A stretch of 64,000 bases of DNA from Hyphomicrobium sp. (GCA_016793445.1 JAEUME010000018.1:310001-374000); one strand, 5' to 3'. Counted from the first letter of the stretch, positions 39,976 through 49,835 are shown. Program-made: numbers and translations. Notes: generated by a model not told the origin, from the letters alone.

Positions 39976-41535
39976 ATGACGACAGCGAACGCAAATCAGC
40001 AAGATCACGTCGTAATTTTCGATACAACGCTGCGCGATGGCGAGCAGTGTCCCGGCGCGACCATGACGTTTGAGGAAAAGCTCCAAGTCGCGGAGATCCT
40101 CGACGACATGGGCGTCGACGTCATCGAGGCGGGATTTCCCATCGCCTCCGATGGCGATTTTGAGTCCGTGGCCGAGATCGCCAAGCTCGCGAAGAATTCG
40201 GTGATCTGCGGTCTTGCGCGCGCCAATCCGGCCGACATCGATAGGGCAGGCGAGGCGATCAAGGCCGCCAAGCGCGGCCGCATTCACACCTTCATCGGCA
40301 CTTCGCCCTTGCATCGCCAGTTCCAGCTCGGGCTCAATCAGGATCAGGTGCATGAACGCGTCATCGCATCGGTGACGCGCGCGCGCGGCTTTACCGATGA
40401 CGTCGAGTGGAGCGCGATGGACGCGACCCGTACGGAGCACGATTATCTGTGCCGTGTCGTTGAAGCCGCTATCAGGGCAGGCGCCACGACCATCAACATT
40501 CCAGACACGGTGGGCTATGCGACGCCAGAGGAGTATTACGACCTTATCCTGATGCTGAAGACGCGCGTGCCGGGCATGGACAAGGTGATCATCTCCACCC
40601 ATTGCCATGACGATCTGGGGCTCGCCGTCGCCAACTCGCTGGCGGGCCTGCGTGCGGGCGCGCGTCAGATCGAGTGCACCATCAACGGACTTGGCGAGCG
40701 GGCAGGCAATGCGGCGCTGGAAGAGGTCGTGATGGCCATCCGCACGCGCCACGATCTGCTGCCCTATCGCACCGGCATCAAGACCGAAATGCTGGCGCGC
40801 GCCTCCAAGCTGGTCTCCGCGGTGACCAATTTCCCCGTGCAGTACAACAAGGCTATCGTTGGGCGCAACGCGTTCGCGCACGAGAGCGGCATCCATCAGG
40901 ACGGCGTTCTCAAGAATACGTCCACCTACGAGATCATGACTCCGGAGAGCGTCGGCGTCGGCAAGTCCTCGCTCGTCATGGGCAAGCACTCCGGCCGGGC
41001 AGCCTTCCGCTCCAAGTTGAAGGAGCTGGGCTATGATCTGGGCGAGAACGCTTTCGAGGACGCCTTCAATAGCTTCAAGGCACTGGCCGACCGCAAGAAA
41101 CACGTCTACGACGAGGACATCGAAGCCCTGGTCGATGAAGGCGTCGCGCATCGCAACGACGAGTTCAAGCTTGAGGCGCTCACCGTCATCGCGGGCACCA
41201 TGGGGCCACAGACGGCGACGCTCACGCTCAATATCTCCGGACAGGCCAAGACCGTGCAGTCTACGGGCAACGGCCCGGTTGACGCGACCTTCAATGCCAT
41301 CAAGCAGCTCGTGCCCCACGAGGCGCGCCTCGATCTCTACCAGGTGCACGCCGTAACCGAGGGCACAGACGCCCAGGCTGAGGTTTCTGTGCGCCTGGAA
41401 GAGGGTGGCCGCATGGTAACCGGCCGCTCGGCTGACCCCGATACGCTGGTCGCCTCGGCGCGCGCTTACGTGGCCGCACTGAGCAAGCTGATGGTCAAGC
41501 GCCAGAAGCTCGCCCAGGCGCAGCAAGCTGTTTAG
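39976..41535 (+). CDS. leuA: 2-isopropylmalate synthase
   Basis: 519 residues from the ATG at 39976 (AAGGACGAG upstream); an open frame extends 94 codons upstream from a TTG but crosses the leader region. It condenses acetyl-CoA with 2-oxoisovalerate, the first committed step to leucine. FDTTLRDGEQCPGATM, then STHCHDDLGLAVANSL (metal ligands) and GLGERAGN mark the TIM barrel, and the last about 130 residues are the leucine-sensing regulatory domain. Regulation by the Leu leader just upstream is likely. Confidence 0.97.
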   Translation: MTTANANQQDHVVIFDTTLRDGEQCPGATMTFEEKLQVAEILDDMGVDVIEAGFPIASDGDFESVAEIAKLAKNSVICGLARANPADIDRAGEAIKAAKRGRIHTFIGTSPLHRQFQLGLNQDQVHERVIASVTRARGFTDDVEWSAMDATRTEHDYLCRVVEAAIRAGATTINIPDTVGYATPEEYYDLILMLKTRVPGMDKVIISTHCHDDLGLAVANSLAGLRAGARQIECTINGLGERAGNAALEEVVMAIRTRHDLLPYRTGIKTEMLARASKLVSAVTNFPVQYNKAIVGRNAFAHESGIHQDGVLKNTSTYEIMTPESVGVGKSSLVMGKHSGRAAFRSKLKELGYDLGENAFEDAFNSFKALADRKKHVYDEDIEALVDEGVAHRNDEFKLEALTVIAGTMGPQTATLTLNISGQAKTVQSTGNGPVDATFNAIKQLVPHEARLDLYQVHAVTEGTDAQAEVSVRLEEGGRMVTGRSADPDTLVASARAYVAALSKLMVKRQKLAQAQQAV

Positions 41536-41851
41536 CATCGGCCCGTTCGGGAAGCGCATTTACAACCAAGTGCGCCGTGTTGGGAAACATCAATAGAACG
41601 CGCCGGACGGCTCTCCTTCCGTTTGGCGCGTATCAATTTGCGTGTCATGGACTTAGCGGTATGATCCGGGCGCACGGGAGGAAAGGCCCTTCCGTCGCGG
41701 CGGCAAAACGGGCTGATGACGGAATGGAGGCATGCGCCTTGCTTTCGACAGTGTTGCTCTCGAAAAGAGCATCGCAGTCGCGAGGGGGAGTGAGCCGGTC
41801 AGGCAAGTCTAACCGCGTAGCGTGAGTGTCGAGGGGCCCCGGTCGAGCAAT
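41536..41851. other. intergenic region before mreB
   Basis: About 315 bp between leuA and mreB. No gene, palindrome or RNA is visible. It should contain the promoter of the rod-shape cluster. Confidence 0.4.
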
Positions 41852-42892
41852 ATGTTGCGTTTTGGTGTCGGCAGCGTGCTGTCGGAGGACATTGCCATTG
41901 ATCTGGGAACAGCCAACACGCTGGTGCATGTGGCTGGGCGTGGCGTCATTATCGACGAACCCTCCGTCGTCGCCATTCGCTCGCGCGGCGGCGTGCGCGA
42001 CGTCCTGGCCGTCGGTCACAAAGCCAAAATGATGGTGGGGCGGACGCCCGAGAGCATCGAGACGATCCGCCCGATGCGCGATGGCGTCATCGCCGACTTT
42101 GTCGCCACCGAAGAGATGCTGCGCCAGTTCATCAAGCGCACCAAGAGCATGCTGGAGTTCGTGCGTCCGCGCATTCTGATCTGCGTGCCCGCGGGTGCGA
42201 CCCCGGTTGAGCGGCGCGCGGTCTACGAGACGGCGTTATCGGCGGGCGCGCGCAAGGTGTTCCTGATTGAGGAGCCCGTCGCTGCGGCGCTCGGCGCGGG
42301 GCTTCCCGTGGACGAGCCCAAGGGTTCCATGGTCGTCGACATCGGCGGTGGCACCACCGACATTGCCGTCCTGTCGCTCGGCGGCGTCGTACAGGCGCGC
42401 TCGCTGCGATGCGCGGGCAACGCCATGGACGAGGCCATCGTGCGCTATGTGCGCCGCAAGCATCAGCTTCTCATCGGCGAGGCCAACGCAGAGCGCATCA
42501 AGATCGAAGCAGGCTCGGCCTCGCGCGATCTCAACGGCGAGGCGGCAGAGATCTTCATTCGCGGCCGCGATCTGCGCCAGGCCATGGCCAAAACGGTCGT
42601 GCTGGGGCCTCACGACATTGCCGAGGCGCTTGAAGACACCATTGAGGAAATCGCCGAGTTCATCCAGCGCGCGATCGAGGATTTGCCGCCGGAGATTTCA
42701 ACCGACGTCTGCGAGCGTGGCATCTCGCTATCGGGTGGCGGATCAAATTTGTCGAAGCTCGATGTGGAATTGGAGCGGCGCATCGGCATTCCCTGCATCA
42801 TTCCCGAAAAACCGCAGAACTGCGTCATCGAGGGATCGGCCGCCGTTTTGGCCAACCTCAAGGAGCGCGAGCATTTGCTGATCAAGCCATAA
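41852..42892 (+). CDS. mreB: rod-shape actin homologue MreB
   Basis: 346 residues from the ATG at 41852, the family length; a GTG at 41822 would add ten residues. MreB polymerises on the inner membrane and directs the elongation complex. The ATP-binding phosphate motifs are DLGTANT (about 15-21), DIGGGTTDIAVLSLGG and SGGGSNL. First of the block mreB-mreC-mreD-mrdA-rodA, all on the same strand with short gaps, so one operon is likely. Confidence 0.97.
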   Translation: MLRFGVGSVLSEDIAIDLGTANTLVHVAGRGVIIDEPSVVAIRSRGGVRDVLAVGHKAKMMVGRTPESIETIRPMRDGVIADFVATEEMLRQFIKRTKSMLEFVRPRILICVPAGATPVERRAVYETALSAGARKVFLIEEPVAAALGAGLPVDEPKGSMVVDIGGGTTDIAVLSLGGVVQARSLRCAGNAMDEAIVRYVRRKHQLLIGEANAERIKIEAGSASRDLNGEAAEIFIRGRDLRQAMAKTVVLGPHDIAEALEDTIEEIAEFIQRAIEDLPPEISTDVCERGISLSGGGSNLSKLDVELERRIGIPCIIPEKPQNCVIEGSAAVLANLKEREHLLIKP

Positions 42893-42952
42893 AGCCCCGC
42901 GTCGCATGCGTGGCGCACGGAGAAAGAGTGCGACGGCCTCAGGACCGAGAGA

Positions 42953-43906
42953 ATGGGTCGCCTAAGACACGATAAGCTCAACCTTACCCGCCGGGGCTCG
43001 GAGCCGTCCGGCCCAGCGCGCATTCGCGTGGCGCTGCCCGCGCTCGTGCTGATTTGTCTGGGCCTGCTGCTGCTCAGCCGTGTCAATCATTCAATGCTGG
43101 CCAATGCGCGCTGGCGGATTGCGGAGTGGATGAGTCCCGTGCTTCAGGCGGCGATGGTGCCGCTGGAGCCCGTTCGCCATGTCGGCCGGCAAATTGCAGC
43201 CCAGGTCGACATGACGGAAGAGTTGCGCCGTCTCAAGACCGAAAACCAGAAGCTTGCCAACTGGGAATGGCGCGCGCGCCAGCTGGAGCGCAAGCTCCTA
43301 GATCTCGAAGCTTTGACCAAAACGGTCCAGGAACCGAAAATTGATTTCGTGACAAGCCGCGTCATCGCGGATTCGAGCGGCGCGTTCGTGCGCAGCGTCA
43401 TGATCGATGCGGGAGAGACGCAAAAGGTCCATGCCGGTTATCCGGTCATCAATGCCGACGGGCTCGTGGGCCGCGTCATCGAGACGGGGCTGTCCTCCTC
43501 GCGCGTCCTGCTGGTCAACGACCTCAACAGCCGCATTCCCGTGGTCGTCGGAAAAACAAGCGTACGCGCCGTGATGGCGGGGGACAACGGAGCTCAGCCC
43601 AAGCTCCTCTTCATGCCGCCCGATGCGAAGATCATGCCCGGCGACGATGTGGCGACATCGGGCACGGGAGGGCTGTTTCCGCGCGGCTTGCGCATCGGCG
43701 TCGTGACGGGCGATCCGGCAGCGCCGCGCGTGAAGCTGCGCGCCGATCTGGATGTGCTCGAATACCTGAGTGTTCTCTTCTACGACACGCCCGCGCTCGA
43801 CGTGCCCGCCGATGCTTCCGTGCCGGGCGTGAAAACGTCGACGGCGCGCGAGAAGGACGCGCGCTTCGCAAGCCCTCGTCCTGCCGGCCCGGAGGCGCCA
43901 AGATGA
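42953..43906 (+). CDS. mreC: rod-shape protein MreC
   Basis: 317 residues: one transmembrane helix near 27-45 (VALPALVLICLGLLLLSRV), a coiled coil (about 90-120, EELRRLKTENQKLANWEW), then the two beta-barrel domain with GAFVRSVMIDAGETQKVHAG, PVINADGLVGRVIETG, and GDDVATSGTGGLFPRGLRIG. MreC links MreB with PBP2. The C-terminal tail is Pro/Ala-rich. Confidence 0.96.
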   Translation: MGRLRHDKLNLTRRGSEPSGPARIRVALPALVLICLGLLLLSRVNHSMLANARWRIAEWMSPVLQAAMVPLEPVRHVGRQIAAQVDMTEELRRLKTENQKLANWEWRARQLERKLLDLEALTKTVQEPKIDFVTSRVIADSSGAFVRSVMIDAGETQKVHAGYPVINADGLVGRVIETGLSSSRVLLVNDLNSRIPVVVGKTSVRAVMAGDNGAQPKLLFMPPDAKIMPGDDVATSGTGGLFPRGLRIGVVTGDPAAPRVKLRADLDVLEYLSVLFYDTPALDVPADASVPGVKTSTAREKDARFASPRPAGPEAPR

Positions 43907-43958
43907 GCGCCCTGCGCGCCGTCCGGCGCCGGCGCATGCCGGGCAAGGAAGTACGGCC

Positions 43959-44471
43959 GTGAGAGCGCTCAGCTATGTGGTGCCCATCTTGTCCATCGCG
44001 GTGCTGACGGTGATCGCGGCGTTGCCTTGGGGGTTGCCGACGGAGGAGCGCTTCTTCCTGCCGATGCTGCCGGTCGTCGCCATTCATTATTGGGCCCTGC
44101 GCCGTCCGCAGGCAGTTCCGGAATGGGCGATATTCATGGCTGGGCTGCTGCTCGATGTGTTCACCCACGGCCCGCTGGGCTACTGGCCGCTGATCTATCT
44201 TGCTGCCTATGCGCTGGGTGTCCTGGGTCAGGACACGGGGCGCAGGGGGAAGCTCGTTCGGCTCGCCAATTTCGCAGCCGCGCTCGCGGCCGTGGCGGCG
44301 CTGGGGTGGGCGGTGGCCTCGCTCTACTTTCTGGAATTGGCTGATTGGCAACCTTACGTGCGGGGGGCGGGTCTCGCCGCGCTTGCCGCGATCCTGATCG
44401 TGCCTATCCTCCACATTCTCGACGCGCCCTATGGGCCGCGCGATGACATGTCGCTGACGCGAGGTGGATAG
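43959..44471 (+). CDS. mreD: rod-shape protein MreD
   Basis: 170 residues starting with GTG at 43959. Five predicted membrane helices, the usual MreD layout, with GLLLDVFTHGPLGYWPLIYL as the most conserved part. It ends 2 bp before mrdA, which implies translational coupling. Confidence 0.92.
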   Translation: MRALSYVVPILSIAVLTVIAALPWGLPTEERFFLPMLPVVAIHYWALRRPQAVPEWAIFMAGLLLDVFTHGPLGYWPLIYLAAYALGVLGQDTGRRGKLVRLANFAAALAAVAALGWAVASLYFLELADWQPYVRGAGLAALAAILIVPILHILDAPYGPRDDMSLTRGG

Positions 44472-44473
44472 CG

Positions 44474-46351
44474 ATGTCAGCCATGTTCGAGCACGACAAC
44501 GAGGAACGCCAGGCCCGGCGCGCTTTCACGCGGCGCGCGATCCTGATGGGCGGCGCGCAACTGCTGGGGTTTTCTGCGCTGGCATGGCGGCTGTTCCAGC
44601 TCCAGGTACTCGACGAGGGGCGCTATGATCCTCTTGCCGACGAAAACAGGACAAGCCTGCAAGTTCTGATCCCCAAGCGCGGCCGCATCCTGGACCGCCA
44701 CGGCGCCGTCCTGGCCGACAGCGAGGAGACCTTCCGCGTTACGCTGACGCCCGCGCTCGCCGGTGACGTCGCATCGGTGCTTGAGGAGTTCCGCCGCTTC
44801 GTGCCTCTGCGTCAGGACGAGGTGGAGCAGATCGCCAGGCGCGCCAAGCGCCAGAGCCGGAATATGCCCATCACCATCGCGTCCGATATTCCCTTTGACA
44901 TGCTGGCGCGCATCAATCTGTTTGCGCCGTACCTGCCCGGTATCCGCACGGAAGTTGCCTGGCGCCGCCGTTGCCGGGCAGGACTCGCTGCCGGGCATGT
45001 GGTCGGCTACGTCGGCAGCGTGGAGCGCCCGAGCATCGACGACGACGCTCTGATGCGCATGCCGCAGGTGCGTATCGGCAAGAGCGGTGTGGAAGCCGGC
45101 ATGGAGCAGGAGCTGCGCGGGGATGGCGGCGTGCAGAAAATCGAGGTCGATGCGCGCGGCCGGATGATGCGCAATCTGGAGGTGCGCGATCCTGTACCCG
45201 GCCGAGATGTCCAGTTGACCATCGATACCGATTTGCAGTGGCGCGTGTTCGAGCGGGTGCGCAATGAGCGTCGCGCGGCGTGTGTCGTGCTCGACGTCAA
45301 GGGTGGCGAGATCGTCGCCATGGCCTCCACGCCGTCGTACGACCCGGCGCTTGTGACGGACCAGGCTGATGAAGTGGCTTGGCGGCGGCTTCTTGCGGAC
45401 ACGGAAAAACCGCTGCTCAATCGCGCTATCGGTGGTCAATATCCGCCCGGCTCGACGTTCAAGATGGCAACCGCGCTTGCTGGCTTGCACATGGGTGCCA
45501 TCACACCGGGAGAAAAGCTGACGTGCCGCGGCTACTATGATCTCGCCGATCATCGCTTTCGCTGCTGGAACCGCACCGGGCATGGTCCCGTCAGCCTGCA
45601 CGAGGCGCTCCGCGAAAGCTGCGACGTCTACTTTTTCGAGGTGGCGCGCCGGCTCGGCATCGATGCCATCGCCGATATGGCGCGCATGTTGGGGATGGGA
45701 CAGATCTACAACTGCGGCCTGCCGCAGCAAAAGGCCGGCCTCGTCGCCGATCCGGACTGGAAGCGCGGGCGCTGGAATGCGGGCTGGCTGGCTGGCGAAA
45801 CGGTGTTGGCGGGGATCGGGCAGGGCTACATGCTGGCATCGCCCCTTCAACTCGCGGTCATGGCCGCGCGCGTGGCCACGGGGCGGAGCGTGGAGCCGAC
45901 GATCGTCAAGTATTCCGCCAATCCGCGCGCGGGCGAATTCCCCGAGCTTGGCCTTGACGAAACGAAGCTTGCGGCGGTGCGCAGCGGCCTCAAAGCCGTC
46001 GTCAACGAAGAAGGCGGCACCGGGCGCAACGCGGCGCTTGGCGAAGGCAAGCCGCTCGTTGCCGGCAAGACGGGAACCTCACAAGTTCACTCCCATTCGG
46101 GCAACGTGCCTCAGGAGGCTCTGCCTTGGGAGCAGCGCGATCACGCGCTGTTCATCGGTTACGTACCCGCAGACGCGCCCCGCTATGCCGTTGCGGCTGT
46201 CGTGGAGCACGGCGGCGCGGGCGGAACGGTGGCCGCGCCCCTGGTGCGTGATGTCATGGAAATGGTTCTGCAGGTCGATCCTGCCGGTGACGCTGCGAGC
46301 GGGGGCGCGCAAGGCTGGGACAGGCCCGTTCGGGGCTCAAATCAAGGTTAG
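44474..46351 (+). CDS. mrdA: penicillin-binding protein 2
   Basis: 625 residues. One N-terminal membrane helix (about 26-48), a pedestal region with KRGRILDRHGAVLADSEETF, and the transpeptidase domain with active-site Ser327 in YPPGSTFKM, the SCD motif in ALRESCDVYFFE, and KTGTS at Lys532. It cross-links peptidoglycan in lateral wall growth and is a beta-lactam target. It precedes rodA by 8 bp. Confidence 0.97.
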   Translation: MSAMFEHDNEERQARRAFTRRAILMGGAQLLGFSALAWRLFQLQVLDEGRYDPLADENRTSLQVLIPKRGRILDRHGAVLADSEETFRVTLTPALAGDVASVLEEFRRFVPLRQDEVEQIARRAKRQSRNMPITIASDIPFDMLARINLFAPYLPGIRTEVAWRRRCRAGLAAGHVVGYVGSVERPSIDDDALMRMPQVRIGKSGVEAGMEQELRGDGGVQKIEVDARGRMMRNLEVRDPVPGRDVQLTIDTDLQWRVFERVRNERRAACVVLDVKGGEIVAMASTPSYDPALVTDQADEVAWRRLLADTEKPLLNRAIGGQYPPGSTFKMATALAGLHMGAITPGEKLTCRGYYDLADHRFRCWNRTGHGPVSLHEALRESCDVYFFEVARRLGIDAIADMARMLGMGQIYNCGLPQQKAGLVADPDWKRGRWNAGWLAGETVLAGIGQGYMLASPLQLAVMAARVATGRSVEPTIVKYSANPRAGEFPELGLDETKLAAVRSGLKAVVNEEGGTGRNAALGEGKPLVAGKTGTSQVHSHSGNVPQEALPWEQRDHALFIGYVPADAPRYAVAAVVEHGGAGGTVAAPLVRDVMEMVLQVDPAGDAASGGAQGWDRPVRGSNQG

Positions 46352-46359
46352 AACCGGCC

Positions 46360-47508
46360 ATGTCATATTCCTCCGGACAGTTCGCGCCTCAGAGCTTCAC
46401 GGCCAAGCTGTGGTATGTGAACTGGCCTGTGCTGATCGTCGCCGGACTCATCGCTGCGATCGGTTGTGCAGCGCTTTATTCGGTCGCCGGTGGATCGTTC
46501 CAGCCGTGGGCCGAGCGTCACGCATTCCGCTTCCTCATCGCAACGGCGGTCGTGCTGGTCATGGCGATGGTGCGTACCGAGGTCTGGATGCGTGCGGCCT
46601 ATCCCGCCTACGTCATCGCGCTCGTCGCGTTGGCGCTCGTTCCGGTATTTGGCACGGAGGCGCTGGGTGCGCGCCGCTGGCTCAACGTTTGGGGCATGAC
46701 ATTCCAACCCGCCGAACTGATGAAACTGGCGCTCGTGGCGGCGCTGGCGCGCTACTACCAGTGGCTGCCCGTTCAGCGTGTGTCTCATCCGCTGTGGATC
46801 GCCGTTCCCATCGCCATGATCGCGGTGCCTGTCATCCTCACTCTGCGTCAGCCGGATCTCGGCACCGCCATGCTGTTCGGCGTTGTCGGGCTATCGCTGA
46901 TGTTTCTGTCAGGCGTGTCGATTTTCTACTTCCTGGCAGGAGCAGCAGGCGCCGTGGCGGCCGCTCCGCTCATCTGGAACAATCTGCACGACTATCAGCG
47001 CCGCCGCATCGAGACGTTTCTGAACCCCGACCTCGATCCCTTGGGGGCGGGCTATCATATCGCCCAATCCAAGATCGCCATCGGCTCCGGCGGACTGTCG
47101 GGCAAGGGCTTTTTGCTCGGCACGCAGAGCCAGCTCGATTTCGTGCCCGAGAAGCACACCGACTTCATCGTCACCATCCTGGGCGAGGAGTGGGGCTTTG
47201 CAGGTCTTGCGGTGCTGCTAGGGCTTTTTGCGCTGCTGATCGCGCTCATCATCGTCATGGCGTGGCGCTGTCAGAACCGCTTCGGGCGGCTGGTGATTTC
47301 GGGCAGCGCCGTGACGCTATTCGTCTACGTCTTGATCAACGTGGCCATGGTGACGGGCCTGGTGCCGGTCGTGGGCGTGCCGCTGCCGCTGGTTTCCCAC
47401 GGGGGCACCTCGATGATGACGCTGATGATCGGGCTGGGGCTCGCCATGTCGGCTCACGTGCATGGCGGGGAGGGCATCCGGCGCAAGGATGTGGGCCGTT
47501 TTTGGTGA
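46360..47508 (+). CDS. rodA: rod-shape SEDS glycosyltransferase RodA
   Basis: 382 residues with ten predicted membrane helices. SEDS signatures: AEASLMKLALVAALARYY-like QPAELMKLALVAALARYYQW, LRQPDLGTAMLFG, EKHTDFIVTILGEEWGF and the conserved Asp in FVPEKHTDF. RodA polymerises lipid II with PBP2. It is the last gene of the operon and is followed by a terminator. Confidence 0.97.
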   Translation: MSYSSGQFAPQSFTAKLWYVNWPVLIVAGLIAAIGCAALYSVAGGSFQPWAERHAFRFLIATAVVLVMAMVRTEVWMRAAYPAYVIALVALALVPVFGTEALGARRWLNVWGMTFQPAELMKLALVAALARYYQWLPVQRVSHPLWIAVPIAMIAVPVILTLRQPDLGTAMLFGVVGLSLMFLSGVSIFYFLAGAAGAVAAAPLIWNNLHDYQRRRIETFLNPDLDPLGAGYHIAQSKIAIGSGGLSGKGFLLGTQSQLDFVPEKHTDFIVTILGEEWGFAGLAVLLGLFALLIALIIVMAWRCQNRFGRLVISGSAVTLFVYVLINVAMVTGLVPVVGVPLPLVSHGGTSMMTLMIGLGLAMSAHVHGGEGIRRKDVGRFW

Positions 47509-47583
47509 AGACTCTCGAGGGTTTGTGACAATTTCACCGGCGGGCTGGACAAGGGTTGCGTGCGATGCTAGAGCCTCGCGGCC

Positions 47584-47608
47584 GGGGCCCTGTTTCGAGG
47601 GCCCCTTT
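47584..47608 (+). terminator. intrinsic terminator after rodA
   Basis: GGGGCCC / GGGCCCC stem with an 8-nt loop, then TTT, between rodA and the tRNA gene. Confidence 0.8.
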
Positions 47609-47647
47609 GCCATCCTGGCCGCCGTTACCGGCAGGGGGACGGCCGGC

Positions 47648-47723
<76 letters not shown>

Positions 47724-47790
47724 ATAATTTCAATAACATATCGAAAGTGGGTAGCGCTTCGACAAGGCGCGGGCAACCATTGGGCAACCA

Positions 47791-48288
47791 CTAAGTGCGG
47801 TGTGACAGCGCGTCTTTGCGCTGGGCGATCCGTGCCTCGCCAAAATGGTAGAGCGATGCAATCTCGGCCGCGTAGTCGGGGCGGAATGTCATGGCCGATG
47901 CTTTGATAATGTCGGCGGTTGCGCGTTCGCACACGTATTCGCTCGCCAATTGATCGTCGAGCTTGTGGGGTTCCTCTGCCCAATAGAAGGCTGCGGCGGC
48001 CTTCGCCCGAAGCGCGCCGGGGCCGTCATGCGGCAAACGCTTGATCTCGTCGCCGAAACGCATGATGCGCGCGTGAGCGTCTTCGAAGGCGGCAGCGTGC
48101 GCGGGGTCTTCTGTATTAAGTCCATCGACGAGCATAGGGCGAAGCCAATCGAGCGTCGCTTGCCTGAATTCTTCAAAGAGACGGTCGGCGGGGTTGGCAG
48201 GTTTCCCGTTAGCAGCTTCGAAGCCTGCGAGCGTTGCGGGTGCCGCGATGGCTGCGGCAATGACGGTGCGTCGTGACGGTTGGTGCAT
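47791..48288 (-). CDS. hypothetical protein with Tat-type signal
   Basis: 165 residues from the ATG at 48288 (AAAGGAC 7 bases before). SRRTVIAAAIAAPATLAG at the start is a twin-arginine signal. The rest is helical, with no domain I recognise. Beginning 68 bp right of the tRNA, transcribed towards it, it is the first accessory gene. Confidence 0.7.
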   Translation of the reverse strand: MHQPSRRTVIAAAIAAPATLAGFEAANGKPANPADRLFEEFRQATLDWLRPMLVDGLNTEDPAHAAAFEDAHARIMRFGDEIKRLPHDGPGALRAKAAAAFYWAEEPHKLDDQLASEYVCERATADIIKASAMTFRPDYAAEIASLYHFGEARIAQRKDALSHRT

Positions 48289-48328
48289 GTCAAAGTCCTT
48301 TCGGTTGAGCAACAAACGGAAAGGGCGG

Positions 48329-48562
48329 CTATCCCTTCCTTTTCATTCGTTTCAAGACCGGCGCAGCATATTCGGTGATGTAGGCGACAATCGCCTCCTG
48401 CATCGTGGTGCCGTTCTCGATCGTCGCAACCTTGAAGGCCGTGCGCACCTCTTCGTCGAGGTGGATCAGGATCGAAACCTTCCCCTCGCGGCTTGGTGCC
48501 TTGTAACCGGGTTTTGGCCCCATATCCTCGCTCCCGTGATTGTGGGCTTCCTGCAAGTTCAT
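48329..48562 (-). CDS. ribbon-helix-helix DNA-binding protein
   Basis: 77 residues. The C-terminal half (EGKVSILIHLDEEVRTAFKV ATIENGTTMQEAIVAYITEY) is a classic RHH fold: beta strand VSILIHL, then two helices. Such proteins are antitoxins, plasmid partition or element repressors. No toxin gene is adjacent. An operator-like double repeat lies in the upstream region. Confidence 0.85.
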   Translation of the reverse strand: MNLQEAHNHGSEDMGPKPGYKAPSREGKVSILIHLDEEVRTAFKVATIENGTTMQEAIVAYITEYAAPVLKRMKRKG

Positions 48563-48605
48563 GGGGTTTAGACCTCTCTGCCTAGCTCTACAAGTTGACG
48601 ATGTG

Positions 48606-48632
48606 AGCTTAGTAGGCTAGCTTACTTAGGCT
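48606..48632. promoter_or_regulatory. operator-like tandem repeat upstream of the RHH gene
   Basis: Two near-identical units side by side: AGCTTAGTAGGCT (48606-48618) and AGCTTACTTAGGCT (48619-48632). Around their join AGTA-GGCTAGCT-TACT is nearly palindromic. RHH proteins usually bind such paired short sites. It lies between the RHH gene and the divergent gene at 48729, so could serve both. Confidence 0.6.
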
Positions 48633-48728
48633 GTCAAGGCTTGTGAGCCCAAAAGCAAACAGGCCCGGTCGATGCTGGAACACCGGCCGAGCCCTAAGAC
48701 CTGAACCTTCTGTAGAAAGGCGCAGACC

Positions 48729-49835
48729 ATGCAACTCAATACCATTATTCGAAGTCCTGGGGCACTCGTGCTCGGACTTTTCTTTGCCGGGGTGACGGCG
48801 CGCACGATCTTTGACGACGTGTGGAGCGGGGCACCGATTACGATTTCGCATCTAAACGCGCTGGCGGCGCTCGTGGCGGCCGTTGCGTCGGGCCACTTCG
48901 TAGTACCTGCCTTCCTCCAAAAGCGGCTCCCGGCCGCGCTGGAGCTCGCTGCGATCATGGTCGGCGCGACGGCTTACGTCGTCACGTCGTCCGGGGCTCG
49001 CGATGCCGAGGTTGCCAACGCGAAAGCGGCGGGCGTTCTCAAGACGAACCAAGAGCGGGCAAGCCTCCGGGCGAAGGTTGCCGAGGCCGAGGCCGACGTT
49101 GAGACCTATAAGGCCGACCTCGAAAGGGCGAAGGCGGACGCGGCGCGCGAGTGTGCGAGCGGGAAGGGTAAGCGGTGCGAGGGACGGGTGGAGACCCGCG
49201 ATTGGGCAGCCAAAGACCTTGAACGCACGGAAAGCCATGCGGGTTTGATGCGCGGCAAGCTGGCGTTGTTGGGGCCCGAAGTTCGGCCCTTTGAAGGCTA
49301 TCACCACGCGGCGCTAGTCTTCGAGGCGGCTGGCCTTGGAAGCGCGGCCATGATCGAGGCTCGCCTTGAGCTTCTGATGCCGTTCGCGTTGGTGCTCATC
49401 ACCGAGCTTTCAACAATCGTGTTTCTGGGGATGGCGCTGGGACGGCGGGAGCCACGGGGGAACGATACCGAGCAGAACAACAAGCACGCAACAAGCAGCG
49501 ACCGGGGAACCGGACAGTCCAATCTCGAAGTAGTGCCGGACGATGAAGCCCTTGAACTGAAAGAGCTACTTAGTCCGGCCGGACAGTCCGGGAAGCCTTA
49601 TGGGGGCCTGCGCGCGGGGCCTAAGTCCGGTCCCGGACTGTCCAGGTCCGATGCTCTCGACGACATCGTGCAACGGCTGGCGGATGGTCAGACGATCCCG
49701 AGCCAAGAAGCCCTTGCCGACGATTGGGGGCGGCCAAAGCAAACGGTTTCGGATTGGCTTCGAGAGTGGCGCCGGATCGGGATCGTACCCAAGGCCGTGA
49801 GGGCGGGGCGGTGCAAGGCGACGATGGGGGAGTGA
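48729..49835 (+). CDS. membrane, coiled-coil and HTH protein of accessory type
   Basis: 368 residues. Two or three N-terminal membrane helices (about 10-95), a charged coiled coil (about 100-165, ASLRAKVAEAEADVETYKAD), another membrane segment (about 216-240), then a disordered linker and a C-terminal helix-turn-helix domain (about 305-355, PSQEALADDWGRPKQTVSDW LREW). Proteins with this plan occur in integrated elements of Rhizobiales, with no established function. Confidence 0.8.
   Translation: MQLNTIIRSPGALVLGLFFAGVTARTIFDDVWSGAPITISHLNALAALVAAVASGHFVVPAFLQKRLPAALELAAIMVGATAYVVTSSGARDAEVANAKAAGVLKTNQERASLRAKVAEAEADVETYKADLERAKADAARECASGKGKRCEGRVETRDWAAKDLERTESHAGLMRGKLALLGPEVRPFEGYHHAALVFEAAGLGSAAMIEARLELLMPFALVLITELSTIVFLGMALGRREPRGNDTEQNNKHATSSDRGTGQSNLEVVPDDEALELKELLSPAGQSGKPYGGLRAGPKSGPGLSRSDALDDIVQRLADGQTIPSQEALADDWGRPKQTVSDWLREWRRIGIVPKAVRAGRCKATMGE

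Noticed and set aside
39835..41559. A very long minus-strand open frame (574 codons) opposite leuA
   Set aside because: It mirrors leuA, whose protein is unmistakable; GC-rich codon bias creates such antisense frames. The same applies to those opposite the LysM, Atm1 and ilvB genes.
45537..47528. A 663-codon plus-strand frame overlapping mrdA and rodA in another phase
   Set aside because: Arg/Ser/Ala-rich composition without family likeness; the two overlapped genes are certain.
47770..47793. Short direct repeat GGGCAACCA beside the tRNA as an integrase arm site
   Set aside because: Two 9-base copies are too little, and no matching integrase lies nearby.
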